A DNA stretch of 64,000 nt, taken from Methylocystis silviterrae (GTDB taxonomy: Bacteria; Pseudomonadota; Alphaproteobacteria; Rhizobiales; Beijerinckiaceae). The notes under the pieces are model-generated. The model was not told the DNA's origin. It made no database searches and saw only the letters and a program-made list of their open reading frames with translations. Where the stretch lies: contig NZ_JABVWW010000006.1 of the NCBI RefSeq assembly GCF_013350005.1, forward strand, positions 167,590 to 231,589, in the 5' to 3' direction. This document shows positions 42,179 to 51,106 of this stretch, piece by piece. A program made the position numbers and the translations under genes. Each line of letters begins with the position of its first letter. Positions within the stretch are counted from its first letter, which is position 1.

Positions 42179-43008
42179 TGTTCGTCCTTCTGCTCAACGC
42201 GCGCCGCAGTCAGTCTGCCGCCGCGCACGCCGTGGAAATAGGCTTTCAGCCACGGGTGGTCGGATGCGAGCAAGGTTTCCAGCGGCCCTGCGGCGATGAC
42301 CCGACCTTCAGCGAGCGCGGCCACCCTGTCGCAGATAGAATACAGGCTGTCGAGATCGTGCGTCACCATGAACACGGTCAGCCCGAGGGTCTGCTGCAGC
42401 GTGCCGATCAGCGCGTCAAATTCGGCGGCGCTGATCGGATCAAGTCCCGATGTCGGCTCGTCCAGGAACACAAGCTCGGGATCAAGCGCCAAGGCGCGCG
42501 CCAGGGCCGCGCGCTTCACCATGCCGCCCGACAATTCTGACGGAAATTTGTCCGCGGCGTCGGGACTAAGGCCAACAAGCTCGAGCTTCAGCATCGCCAG
42601 CTCGTCCATCAGTCGCTGAGAGATGTCGCGCATTTCGCGCATCGGCATCTGAATGTTCTGCTTCACCGTGAGGCCCGAAAACAGCGCGCCGTTCTGAAAC
42701 AGCACGCCCCAACGCTGTTCCAGCGCACGCCGCTCAAGCGGCGCGAGCGCGTCGCGATCCTGCCCAAAAACCCGAATGGCGCCGCCTCGCGTCGGCACGA
42801 GTCCGAGAATTGCGCGGGTCAGCACCGATTTTCCCTGCCCAGATCCTCCGACGAAGCCGAGCACCTCGCCGCGGTAAACGTCGAGGCTGAGCCCTTTCAT
42901 GATGGTTTTGTCGCCAAAGCCGACGACGAGGTCGCGCACGCTGATGATGACATCGCGGTTGAGGCGCTGTCGAGCGACGTCGTTGGCATGGGTCAAGGAA
43001 CTGGTCAT
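42151..43008 (-). CDS. MlaF-like ABC transporter ATPase
   Basis: A 285-residue ATPase. Walker A is GGSGQGKSVL, the Q-loop LFQNGALFSGLTV, the signature LSGGMVKRAALARALALDPELVFLDEPTSGLDP includes Walker B, and the switch His lies in VTHDLDS. The variant LSGGM-x-KR is characteristic of MlaF-type retrograde lipid transporters. The ATG at 43008 follows the permease stop by 7 bp; the in-frame codons upstream lie inside the permease gene. It powers MlaE/MlaD. Confidence 0.95.
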   Translation of the reverse strand: MTSSLTHANDVARQRLNRDVIISVRDLVVGFGDKTIMKGLSLDVYRGEVLGFVGGSGQGKSVLTRAILGLVPTRGGAIRVFGQDRDALAPLERRALEQRWGVLFQNGALFSGLTVKQNIQMPMREMRDISQRLMDELAMLKLELVGLSPDAADKFPSELSGGMVKRAALARALALDPELVFLDEPTSGLDPISAAEFDALIGTLQQTLGLTVFMVTHDLDSLYSICDRVAALAEGRVIAAGPLETLLASDHPWLKAYFHGVRGGRLTAARVEQKDEQWKPAPTTP

Positions 43009-43015
43009 CGCGCGC

Positions 43016-44164
43016 TCAATAGTCGATCGCCGCAAAAAACACGGCGAACAACCCATCCATCACAATGACCATAAAGATCGATTTCACCACCGAGGAGGTG
43101 ACCTGCCGGCCGAGCGATTCGGCGGAGCCCTGCGTCGCGAGCCCGTCCATCGACGCGATGAGGCCGATCACCAGCGCCATGAAGGGCGCCTTGATGATGC
43201 CGACAAGAAACGTATGCAGCGCAATCGCCTCTTTGAGCAATGACGCGAACGCCGCGGGGCTGATCCCTCCATACCACCAGGACACGACCATGCCGCCAAA
43301 GAGCGCCGCTATGTCGGCGAGGAAGGCCAGGATCGGCAGGGAGATCACCAGACCAAGCACGCGCGGCGCGATCAGCACCTCGATGGGCGAAAGACCCATC
43401 ACCAGCAGCGCGTCGATCTCCTCCCGCATTTTCATCGAGCCGAGTTCGGCGGTGATCGCCGAGCCCGAGCGGCCGGCGATCATGATTGAGGTGAGCAGCA
43501 CGCCGAGTTCGCGCAAAACAAGAATGCCGATCAGGCTGACCGTGTAGCTGGACGCGCCGAACTTGAGCAACTGAAAGATGCCCTGTTGCGCGACGATGCC
43601 GCCGACCAGCACGTTGATCAGCACGATGATCGGGACGCTGCGAAAGCCGACCAATTCGATTTGCGCGACGAGCGAAGTGAGCCTGAACCGCCGCGGATTG
43701 GCGGCCACATAGATCATCGAGGAGACGAATTCGCCGAGAAAGCCGACGCCGCGGTAAAATTCGCGAAGCGCATCCACGATCGATTCGCCGAAGTCCGCAA
43801 GCAGAACAAAGATGACGTTGAACCGCGGCCGCGAGGGCGCAACGAAGGCGCGGTAATGCGCTTCTTCGAGCAGGGTCGCATATTCAGGGCGCACATCTTT
43901 GAGCGTGACAGCGACGTCGCGGCCCGCGAGATCATGCCGCGCGCGATTGATCAGCCAGGCGCCGGCCGTGTCGAGTTGCGAGACTTGTGAAAGATCGATC
44001 GTGACCATGCGATCGAGGCGCGCCTCCTCGACAATTCGACGCCCCTCCTCCTCCAAGCGATGAGAGGCGAAGAGCGTCCAGTCGCCCGAAAGCGCCAGGC
44101 GCACGCCCGCCGCAGAGGACTGGCGCGCAACTTTGGGCGGACGCTGCATCGCCGCGACGGTCAT
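43016..44164 (-). CDS. MlaE permease with N-terminal STAS domain
   Basis: A 382-residue protein. Residues ~20-110 are a STAS domain (VTIDLSQVSQLDTAGAWLINRAR), separate MlaB in E. coli but fused here. The rest is an MlaE permease with 5-6 helices and the conserved VPIIVLINVLVGGIVAQQGIFQL, LVLRELGVLLTSIMIAGRSGSAITAELGSMKMREEIDALLVMG segments. STAS-MlaE fusion is common in alphaproteobacteria. It is the first gene of the lipid transport operon, with a ~210 bp divergent promoter region toward the epimerase gene. Confidence 0.94.
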   Translation of the reverse strand: MTVAAMQRPPKVARQSSAAGVRLALSGDWTLFASHRLEEEGRRIVEEARLDRMVTIDLSQVSQLDTAGAWLINRARHDLAGRDVAVTLKDVRPEYATLLEEAHYRAFVAPSRPRFNVIFVLLADFGESIVDALREFYRGVGFLGEFVSSMIYVAANPRRFRLTSLVAQIELVGFRSVPIIVLINVLVGGIVAQQGIFQLLKFGASSYTVSLIGILVLRELGVLLTSIMIAGRSGSAITAELGSMKMREEIDALLVMGLSPIEVLIAPRVLGLVISLPILAFLADIAALFGGMVVSWWYGGISPAAFASLLKEAIALHTFLVGIIKAPFMALVIGLIASMDGLATQGSAESLGRQVTSSVVKSIFMVIVMDGLFAVFFAAIDY

Positions 44165-44378
44165 CGGGCTTCGCTTCGCGCTGGAGTCAGTAATCGGCTC
44201 ATTGATCGCGTCATCCTATCCGACAATTGTGGCGCGCCGCTGACGCGGGCCGGCGCGCCGCCACTTGCAAAGCCGCCTCTTGCAAAAACGTCATAACTTC
44301 GTGAATTGACGTCAGCAAGCGCATCGGCGCACATCGCCGCGCCGTCGCGCCCGCGCGACGCGGGCGACGGAGAGAGAT

Positions 44379-45362
44379 TTGAAGCGAAAACTATCTGTCG
44401 CCATACAGAGTTACCCGATCGCCGGCAGCTTCGTGATTTCGCGCGGCGCCAAGACCGAAGCCGTAGTCGTGACCGCGACCTTGGTTCAGGGCGGCGCCGT
44501 CGGCCGAGGCGAATGCGTGCCCTATGCCCGCTATGGCGAAAACGCCGAAAGCGTCGTCTCCACAATTGGAAGCGCGCGCGACGCCCTCGAAGCCGGCGCC
44601 AATCGCGCCGACTTGCAGCGCCTGCTGCCGGCGGGGGCGGCGCGCAATGCGCTCGATTGCGCGCTCTGGGACCTCGAGGCCAAGCTTTCGGGCGTTCCAG
44701 CCCATGTCGCGGCAGGTTTCGAGGCGCTCTCGCCGCTCGTGACGGCCTTCACGATCTCGCTCGGCGCGCCCGATCAGATGCGCGCTGCGGCGGAAAGGGC
44801 GGCCGACCGCCCGCTCTTGAAAATTAAACTCGCCGGCGAAGGCGACGAAGCGCGCCTCGCCGCGGTGCGCGCGGGCGCCCCCAACTCAACCCTTATCGTC
44901 GACGCCAACGAATCATGGACGGCGGAAACCCTTCCCCGCCAGCTCGCCGCCTGCGCCGATTACGGCGTCTCGCTCGTTGAGCAGCCTCTGCCGGCGGGTC
45001 GGGACGACATTCTCGCGACCATGCCGCGCCCCGTGCCGATCTGCGCCGACGAGAGCGTGCATGACCGCGCCTCGCTCGCGCCGCTCAAGGGGCGCTACGA
45101 CGCGATCAACATCAAGCTCGACAAGACTGGCGGCCTGACCGAAGCGCTGGCGCTGGCGCGCGCGGCGCAGGAGATGGGCTTTTCCATCATGGCGGGCTGC
45201 ATGGTGGGGACGTCTCTCGCCATGGCGCCAGCCGTCCTCGTGGGGCAGATCGCCTCCTTCGTCGACCTCGACGGGCCTCTGCTTCTGGCCCGCGACCGCG
45301 TCCCCGGGCTGTGCTACGAGGGATCGACTCTCCTGCCGCCGGCGCCGGAGGTCTGGGGATAG
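44379..45362 (+). CDS. Dipeptide (L-Ala-D/L-Glu) epimerase, enolase superfamily
   Basis: A 327-residue member of the muconate-lactonizing subgroup. PLLKIKLAG has the KxK catalytic lysine, LIVDANESW, SLVEQPLP and ICADES give the three metal ligands Asp, Glu and Asp, and AINIKLDKTGGLTEAL the second catalytic Lys. The N-terminal capping domain has GRGECVPYARYGE, as in Ala-Glu epimerases that recycle murein peptides. The TTG start is supported by GGAGAGAG five bases upstream. It is a single gene; the next transcription unit begins with a riboswitch. Confidence 0.9.
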   Translation: MKRKLSVAIQSYPIAGSFVISRGAKTEAVVVTATLVQGGAVGRGECVPYARYGENAESVVSTIGSARDALEAGANRADLQRLLPAGAARNALDCALWDLEAKLSGVPAHVAAGFEALSPLVTAFTISLGAPDQMRAAAERAADRPLLKIKLAGEGDEARLAAVRAGAPNSTLIVDANESWTAETLPRQLAACADYGVSLVEQPLPAGRDDILATMPRPVPICADESVHDRASLAPLKGRYDAINIKLDKTGGLTEALALARAAQEMGFSIMAGCMVGTSLAMAPAVLVGQIASFVDLDGPLLLARDRVPGLCYEGSTLLPPAPEVWG

Positions 45363-45422
45363 CGCGCGAGGTCGCCCTCTGGACTTATTGACCGGTAGCT
45401 CTGTCGTAAACTAAGTTTTAAC

Positions 45423-45472
45423 GGATGGGGATGGGGTTCCCCCGATAACCGCCGAAAGGCTGATGACTCCTG
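45423..45472 (+). promoter_or_regulatory. Fluoride riboswitch (crcB motif)
   Basis: GGGG-AUGGGGUU-CCCCC forms P1 with its loop, then GAUAACC, a small GCC-GAAA-GGC stem and UGAUGACUCCUGC. GGGGUU in the loop can pair with GACUCC downstream to make the pseudoknot. All conserved blocks of the crcB motif (GAUGG-x-GUUC, AACCGCC, GGCUGAUGACUCCU) are present in order. The AGGAG ribosome site of the next gene lies ~40 nt downstream, so control of translation or termination is possible. Confidence 0.88.
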
Positions 45473-45523
45473 CGAACTCGCCGCCGCGTTCATAAGATCG
45501 TCGGCGCAGGGTAGGAGTGTCTG

Positions 45524-47164
45524 TTGCTTAGAGAGCCCGCACCCCGTCGTGCGCCTTGCCGCCTGCGCCCTGGCCGCGGGATCGTCGCTTGGCGCATCGG
45601 AGCGATTCGGCGCGGGACGCCACGTCGATGGCTATTCTGCGGAACCCCTATCGCGCTTTTTCTCGCCGGCTGCGCGCCCACGATGCCGGTGGAGCGCGCC
45701 CAATTTCTGGGCGCGCCGGCCATGGAGCGCACGCTGGCCAGATCCGGCTTGAAAGCCGCCGCTGGCGAAACGGCTTGGCCCCGCGAGGAATGGTGGCGCG
45801 CTTTCCGCAGCGCGGAGCTTGACGGCGTCATCGACAAGGCCTTGCGCGACAATCAAAGCCTCAAGAAAGCGGAAGATACTCTGCGCGGCGCGGACGCCAT
45901 CGTGCAGGTCGCCGGCGCGAGGCTCCTGCCGGAGGTCCAGGCGACCTTCGGCATGCGGCAGTCGCGCAACCCGCTGCATGGCGTCGTGGCCTCCTATAAT
46001 CCGGCGCAGGGCGGATTGCAGAAGACCATGGCCTTCATCAATCCGCTTGCGCTGACCTGGGAGCTGGATTTCTGGCAGAAAAACCGGGCTCTGCTCGACT
46101 CGGCGATCGGCGAGTCGGCGGCGCAGGAGGCCGAATTGCAGCAGGCGCGCCTGCTGCTGACCGCCTCGGTCGCGCGCGCCTATCTGCGCGGCTACGCCGC
46201 GGCGCGCCAGCTCGAGGTCGCCAGAGCTTTGACGCGTCTGCGCCGCGATTTGGTTGCGCTTGCTGAAACCCGCTATCGCACCGGACTCGACTCCTTAGAC
46301 GGGGTGCAGATCGCTCGCGCCGAATTCGAAAACGCCGTCCGGCGCGAAGCGGCCGCGCAGGCGCTGGTGACGCTGCAGAAGGATGCGCTCGCTCGGCTCA
46401 TGGGCGAAGGACCCGACGCCGCGCGCGACCTTTACGCCGGCCGAAGCGCGCCAGCGCCGGCGTCGCCGCCGCTGCCACGAAGCCTGCCCCTTGAACTGCT
46501 CGCGCACCGCCCCGATCTGGCCGCCGCGCTGCGCCGCGCCGAGGCGGCGGCGGCCCGGGTTCACGTCGCCAAAACAATGTTTCTTCCCTCGATCGATCTT
46601 GCGATCACCGGCGGCTTCGAAGGCTCGGTGACCTCGACGAAGATCAGCAAGCTCGCGGGCTATCTCTTCACGCCATCGGCGATCGGCTACGCGGTCTCGC
46701 CCGGAGTTCGCCTGCCCATTTTTCAGGGCGGCCGCCTGAGCGGAAATCTGGAGTTTCAGCGCGCCGATTATGATCAGGCGGTCGACTCATATAATGAGAC
46801 GCTGCTGCAGGCGGCGCAGCAGGTCGCCGACGCCATCGCCAATCTCAAGCGCGCGCGCGCCGAATATGAGGCGCAAAGCCGGTACCTGCGCGTGGCGCGC
46901 GTGCAATATGACCTCGCGCAATCGCGGCTGCGCGACGGCATGAAGGATCGCCGCGAAACCGTCGCCGAGCGTGTTGATCTTCTCGAGTCTGGCTTCGCGC
47001 AGCGCGCGCTTGAAGGCGACAGGCTGATCGCCGCCGTCGACTTGTATCAGGCGCTGGGCGGCGGCTATGCAGATGGTCCGCCGCTGGCCGCGCCGAAGCC
47101 GGCGCCCGAAACCGACCCCTTGACGCCGGCCGTCGAGACGATCCAGTCGCTTGGCGGCGGCTGA
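45524..47164 (+). CDS. NodT-family outer-membrane efflux lipoprotein
   Basis: A 546-residue TolC-like outer-membrane factor. The lipobox PIALFLAGC places the lipidated Cys at residue 50 after an unusually long Arg-rich start. WWRAFRSAELDGVIDKALRDNQSLKKAEDTL and the C-terminal repeat YDQAVDSYNETLLQAAQQVADAIANLKRAR are the two helical hairpin repeats. The TTG start has TAGGAG seven bases upstream. It lies directly behind the fluoride riboswitch and 39 bp before an EmrA-like adaptor. It probably provides the outer-membrane exit of a tripartite pump whose inner pump is not obvious. Confidence 0.93.
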   Translation: MLREPAPRRAPCRLRPGRGIVAWRIGAIRRGTPRRWLFCGTPIALFLAGCAPTMPVERAQFLGAPAMERTLARSGLKAAAGETAWPREEWWRAFRSAELDGVIDKALRDNQSLKKAEDTLRGADAIVQVAGARLLPEVQATFGMRQSRNPLHGVVASYNPAQGGLQKTMAFINPLALTWELDFWQKNRALLDSAIGESAAQEAELQQARLLLTASVARAYLRGYAAARQLEVARALTRLRRDLVALAETRYRTGLDSLDGVQIARAEFENAVRREAAAQALVTLQKDALARLMGEGPDAARDLYAGRSAPAPASPPLPRSLPLELLAHRPDLAAALRRAEAAAARVHVAKTMFLPSIDLAITGGFEGSVTSTKISKLAGYLFTPSAIGYAVSPGVRLPIFQGGRLSGNLEFQRADYDQAVDSYNETLLQAAQQVADAIANLKRARAEYEAQSRYLRVARVQYDLAQSRLRDGMKDRRETVAERVDLLESGFAQRALEGDRLIAAVDLYQALGGGYADGPPLAAPKPAPETDPLTPAVETIQSLGGG

Positions 47165-47203
47165 ACGCGCCACGCCTCTATCAGAAGAACGCGAACCCCA
47201 TCG

Positions 47204-48394
47204 ATGGCGCTATCCCGAAAAAGCATCCGCTCCCGCAGAGAGTTTCTGCTCAAAATCGTCGTTGCCGCAGTTCTTGCCGGCGCGCTGATCGCTTTCTCGC
47301 GATGGTATTTTTACGACCGCGACTGGGTGACGACGGACAACGCCTTCATCACCGGCAACATCATCCCGGTTCAGGCGGACGCGACGGGAGTCGTGGCCGC
47401 CGTGCTCGCGGAAGAAACGCAGCTCGTCAAGAAAGGCGACGTGCTCGTTCGCCTCGACGGCCAACGCGCAAGAGCGGCGCTCGCACAGGCGGAAGCCGAA
47501 CTCGGCCGCGCGGTTCGCGCCGTCGGCGCGCTTTACGCGCAGCGCCGCCAGGTCTGCCAGAAGGTCATTTCCCGCGCCGCGCTTCGCGACAGGACGCGCC
47601 ACGATCTCGCAAGATACCGCGAGGCGACGCTGAGCGGCGCCGCGTCGCGACAGGTGCTGCAGAATACCGAGGACCAGCTCGCCGCGCTGGAAGCCGATCT
47701 GCGAGAAGCGCAGGCGGAATATCAGTCGGTCGAGGCGCGCGTCGTCGGCGTGACGCGGCTGAATCATCCCGACATCGAGGCCGCCAAGGCGCGATACAAC
47801 GACGCTTACGTCGAGTTCGTGCGCCAGAACATCCGGGCGCCGGCGACCGGCTATGTCGCCAAGCGCAGCGTTCAGGTCGGCAAGCGGGTGCGCCCCGGGG
47901 ACGCCATCCTCAATATCGTGCCGCTCGACCATCTCTGGGTCGAAGCGAATCTCTGGGAAAACAGGATGGCCAGGGTTCGTCCCGGGCAGCCGGCGACGAT
48001 CAAGGTCGATCTCTACGGATCGGAACACATCTACCACGGAGAAGTGGCGGGGCTCGTTCCGGGCTCCGGCGCCGTCTTTGCGGCTCTTCCCCCCGATAAC
48101 GCGACCGGCAACTTCATTCGAATCGTTCAGCGCATTCCGGTGCGGATCGCCCTGCGGGCGGACGAACTCGAGAAACAGCCCTTGCGCCCCGGCCTGTCGA
48201 CGGTCGCCTCGATTAATGTGTCCGGCCCGCTGCAATCGCCGAATCACTCGATCGTCAAGACGACGACGAATGAATATCTGACCGACGTCTATGACAAGGA
48301 TCTCGCAGATGCGAAGGCGCGCGCCGACAAGATCGTGAAGGACAACGCCATAGGCGCGTCGAACGACGGCGCCGCCTGCACAGCCGCCGAATAG
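47204..48394 (+). CDS. EmrA/HlyD-family membrane-fusion protein
   Basis: A 396-residue adaptor. One N-terminal membrane helix (FLLKIVVAAVLAGALIAFSRWYFY) is followed by DWVTTDNAFITGNIIPVQADATGVVAAVLAEETQLVKKGDVLVRLD, the biotinyl-lipoyl half-motif, then a helical hairpin (residues ~85-190) and RAPATGYVAKRSVQVGKRVRPGDAILNIVPLDHLWVEANLWENRMARVRPGQPA. This matches EmrA. In the usual emrAB operon a 14-helix EmrB MFS pump follows, but here a P-type ATPase follows and the only MFS gene is four genes later and of another subfamily. Confidence 0.94.
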   Translation: MALSRKSIRSRREFLLKIVVAAVLAGALIAFSRWYFYDRDWVTTDNAFITGNIIPVQADATGVVAAVLAEETQLVKKGDVLVRLDGQRARAALAQAEAELGRAVRAVGALYAQRRQVCQKVISRAALRDRTRHDLARYREATLSGAASRQVLQNTEDQLAALEADLREAQAEYQSVEARVVGVTRLNHPDIEAAKARYNDAYVEFVRQNIRAPATGYVAKRSVQVGKRVRPGDAILNIVPLDHLWVEANLWENRMARVRPGQPATIKVDLYGSEHIYHGEVAGLVPGSGAVFAALPPDNATGNFIRIVQRIPVRIALRADELEKQPLRPGLSTVASINVSGPLQSPNHSIVKTTTNEYLTDVYDKDLADAKARADKIVKDNAIGASNDGAACTAAE

Positions 48395-48413
48395 ACTGTG
48401 CACGGTTAATTTC

Positions 48414-48456
48414 GACTCGCGCTCGCCTTTTTGAGCGAGTCTCTTGGCGAGACTCG
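48414..48456 (+). promoter_or_regulatory. Two mutually exclusive hairpins before the H+-ATPase gene
   Basis: CGAGTC (48436-48441) can pair with GACTCG at 48414-48419. The larger CGAGTCTC (48436-48443) can instead pair perfectly with GAGACTCG (48449-48456) around a TTGGC loop. The same strand segment is used in both, a layout seen in attenuators. No aptamer is recognised beside it. Confidence 0.5.
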
Positions 48457-48512
48457 GATCACGCCGTAAGATTCGGTTCGGATATTTTGATGATCTGATG
48501 GGGAGAGCGAGC

Positions 48513-51074
48513 ATGCCGGACGTCAGCGCGAAAACGCCGGCGGGCCAATCTTCGCCAGCGCTTTCCCTCGATCCGGCGCAGGTCAGAATCTCGCAGCGCC
48601 TTGAGACGCTGAAGACGACAGAGAGCGGCCTCACCGCCGCCGAAGCGGCGCGGCGGCTCGCGGAATACGGCCCAAACGCGCTAGAGGACAAGACGGAAAG
48701 CAAGTGGCGCCGTCTGCTCAACTATTTCTGGGGGCCGCTGCCGTTCCTGATTGAAGCCGCCGCCGTCATCTCCGCCGTGCGGCGGGATTGGCCGGATTTC
48801 GGCGTCGTCGCAGGTCTTCTTCTCTATAACGCCGTGGTCGGCTTCTGGCAGGACAATAAGGCGGCGAACGCGCTCGCGGCGCTAAAGAAAAACCTCGCGC
48901 CCCGCGCGCGCGTGATGCGCGATGGCGCCTGGACGACGATCCCCGCCGTCGAACTGACTCCGGGCGATATCGTCAGCGTCGCCGCGGGCCAGATCATCCC
49001 GGCGGATCTCCTGCTCATTGAAGGCGATTATTTGAGCTGCGATCAGGCGGCGCTCACCGGCGAATCGCTGCCCGTCTCCAAGAAAATCGGCGACGACGCC
49101 TATGCGGGCGCAATTGCTAAACAAGGCGCCATGACTGGCCTGGTCACGGCGACGGGCGAGCGCACTTTCTTCGGCCGCACCGCGAAGCTCGTCGGCGCCG
49201 CCGGCGCCGTTTCGCATTCGCAGCGCGCGGTGACGGAGGTCGGCGATTTTCTTCTCGTGCTCGCATTTTTTCTGGCGCTGATCCTCGTCGGCGCGCAGCT
49301 CTATCGGGAAGTCATCGCGCCGGACGACTGGAGCTGGGATCGCGTCGGCTCCATCGCCCAATATGTGCTGGTGCTGCTGATCGCATCGATTCCGGTCGCG
49401 CTGCCGGCGGTCATGTCCGTGACGATGGCGATCGGCGCCTATGCGCTCTCTTTGCAGAAGGCCATTGTTTCGCGCCTGAATGCGATCGAGGAGCTTGCCG
49501 GAGTCGACGTGCTGTGCAGCGACAAAACCGGCACGCTGACGATGAACAAGCTCACGGTGCAAAGCGCCATTTCCTATGGCGCTTTCAAGAGTGACGACGT
49601 GTTGCTCTACGCTGCGCTGGCGACCCAAAAAAGCAGCGAAGACGCGATCGATCTCGCCGTGATGGCGGCGCTGCCGGCGCATGATGCGCTCGACGCCTTC
49701 AAGCAGAAGGCGTTCACGCCGTTCGATCCCGTCAGCAAACGCACCATCTCGACGGTCGCCGACGCCTCTGGCGGCGTTCGCCATTACGCCAAGGGGGCGC
49801 CGCAGGCGATATCCGCGCTCGTGCGGCCCGATTCGCAGACTCTGCAGCGCTATCAGAACGAGGTGGCCGCGCTCGCCGTCAAAGGCCAGCGCGCGCTGGG
49901 CGTCGCCATGTCGGAAGATGGCGCGCGGTGGCAACTGGTCGGATTGATCTCGCTGATGGACCCGCCGCGCGCCGACGCCAAGGCGACAATCGCGGAGGCG
50001 CGCGAGCTCGGCCTGGAAGTCAAGATGGTGACCGGCGATGACGTCGCCATCGGCGATGAGATCGCCGCCCAGCTCGGCATGGGTTCGCATCTTCTCGTCG
50101 CGAGCGATGTCTTCAAAGGCGACGTCAAGGCCGGCGCTCTGCCGCGCAGCGTCGTCGACGCGGTGGAGCGGGCCGACGGATTCGGCAGAGTGTTCCCGGA
50201 ACACAAATATGAGATCGTCAAGGCGCTTCAGTCGGTCGGCCATATCGTCGCGATGACCGGCGACGGCGTAAACGACGCGCCGGCCCTTAAACAAGCGGAT
50301 TGCGGCATCGCCGTCAGCGGCGCGACCGATGCGGCGCGAAGCGCCGCCGCATTGATCCTCACGGCGCCCGGACTTTCGACCATCGTCAATGCGATCCGCG
50401 TGTCGCGTCAGATTTTCCAGCGCATCGAAAGCTACATTTACTATCGGATCGCCATGACGCTCGACATCATGATCGTCGTCGTCGCGTCGATCGTGTTTTT
50501 CGATTTTCAGCCGCTTACAGCCATCATGATCGTCGCGCTCGCGCTCCTCGACGACATCCCGATCATGACGATCGCCTACGACAATGTCCCCGTCGCGCCG
50601 CAGCCGGTGCGATGGGACATGCACCGCATCTTCATTTTCGCTTCGCTGATGGGACTGATCGCGGTCGCCGAGACTTTCGGGTTTTTGCTGATCGGCATGC
50701 GCTGGACGCTCGACGATTCGCTGCAGGCGATGATCCCGATCGATCCCGGCCAGCTCCAGACCCTGCTGTTTCTGCAGCTCGCCGTCGGCGGCCATCTGCT
50801 GCTGTTCAGCGTGCGCACCAAAAAAACGATTTGTGCGCCGCCTTATCCCAGCGCCAGACTCTTCTGGGCGATCGCGGCGACGCAGGTCGTCGCCGTGTTG
50901 CTCTGCCTTTACGGAGTCGGCGTCGACGCCGTTCCCGGCGCGGCGATCGTCGGCGTGTGGCTTTACTGCCTGCTCTGGGTCGTCGTGACTGAGATTGTGA
51001 AGATGATCTACTGGCGTCTGGCCGGACGGCGCGACAAGAACCTGACGGCGAGCCACGTCGCTCTCACCGGTTGA
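48513..51074 (+). CDS. Plasma-membrane-type P-type H+-ATPase
   Basis: An 853-residue P-type ATPase of the PMA1 (P3A) subfamily. ALTGESLPVSK is the actuator at ~180, CSDKTGTLTMNKLTV the phosphorylated Asp near 337, KGAPQAI the nucleotide-binding loop and TGDGVNDAPALKQADCGIAVSGATDAARSAA the hinge at ~580. Helices carry VLVLLIASIPVALPAVMSVTMAIGA and end with the IVVVASIVFFDFQPLTAIMIVALALLDDIPIMTIAYDNV block typical of proton pumps. It exports H+ using ATP. The ATG at 48513 follows GGGGAGAG. Its place behind a fluoride riboswitch fits relief from acid entering as HF. Confidence 0.94.
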   Translation: MPDVSAKTPAGQSSPALSLDPAQVRISQRLETLKTTESGLTAAEAARRLAEYGPNALEDKTESKWRRLLNYFWGPLPFLIEAAAVISAVRRDWPDFGVVAGLLLYNAVVGFWQDNKAANALAALKKNLAPRARVMRDGAWTTIPAVELTPGDIVSVAAGQIIPADLLLIEGDYLSCDQAALTGESLPVSKKIGDDAYAGAIAKQGAMTGLVTATGERTFFGRTAKLVGAAGAVSHSQRAVTEVGDFLLVLAFFLALILVGAQLYREVIAPDDWSWDRVGSIAQYVLVLLIASIPVALPAVMSVTMAIGAYALSLQKAIVSRLNAIEELAGVDVLCSDKTGTLTMNKLTVQSAISYGAFKSDDVLLYAALATQKSSEDAIDLAVMAALPAHDALDAFKQKAFTPFDPVSKRTISTVADASGGVRHYAKGAPQAISALVRPDSQTLQRYQNEVAALAVKGQRALGVAMSEDGARWQLVGLISLMDPPRADAKATIAEARELGLEVKMVTGDDVAIGDEIAAQLGMGSHLLVASDVFKGDVKAGALPRSVVDAVERADGFGRVFPEHKYEIVKALQSVGHIVAMTGDGVNDAPALKQADCGIAVSGATDAARSAAALILTAPGLSTIVNAIRVSRQIFQRIESYIYYRIAMTLDIMIVVVASIVFFDFQPLTAIMIVALALLDDIPIMTIAYDNVPVAPQPVRWDMHRIFIFASLMGLIAVAETFGFLLIGMRWTLDDSLQAMIPIDPGQLQTLLFLQLAVGGHLLLFSVRTKKTICAPPYPSARLFWAIAATQVVAVLLCLYGVGVDAVPGAAIVGVWLYCLLWVVVTEIVKMIYWRLAGRRDKNLTASHVALTG

Positions 51075-51106
51075 ACGAGAGCGACGAGACGAAGGAGGCG
51101 GAGCAC

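Noticed and set aside
48882..51056. 724-codon minus-strand frame over the H+-ATPase gene
   Set aside because: It is made of Arg/Asp/His/Gly repeats caused by high-GC codon bias; the + strand carries all P-type ATPase motifs.
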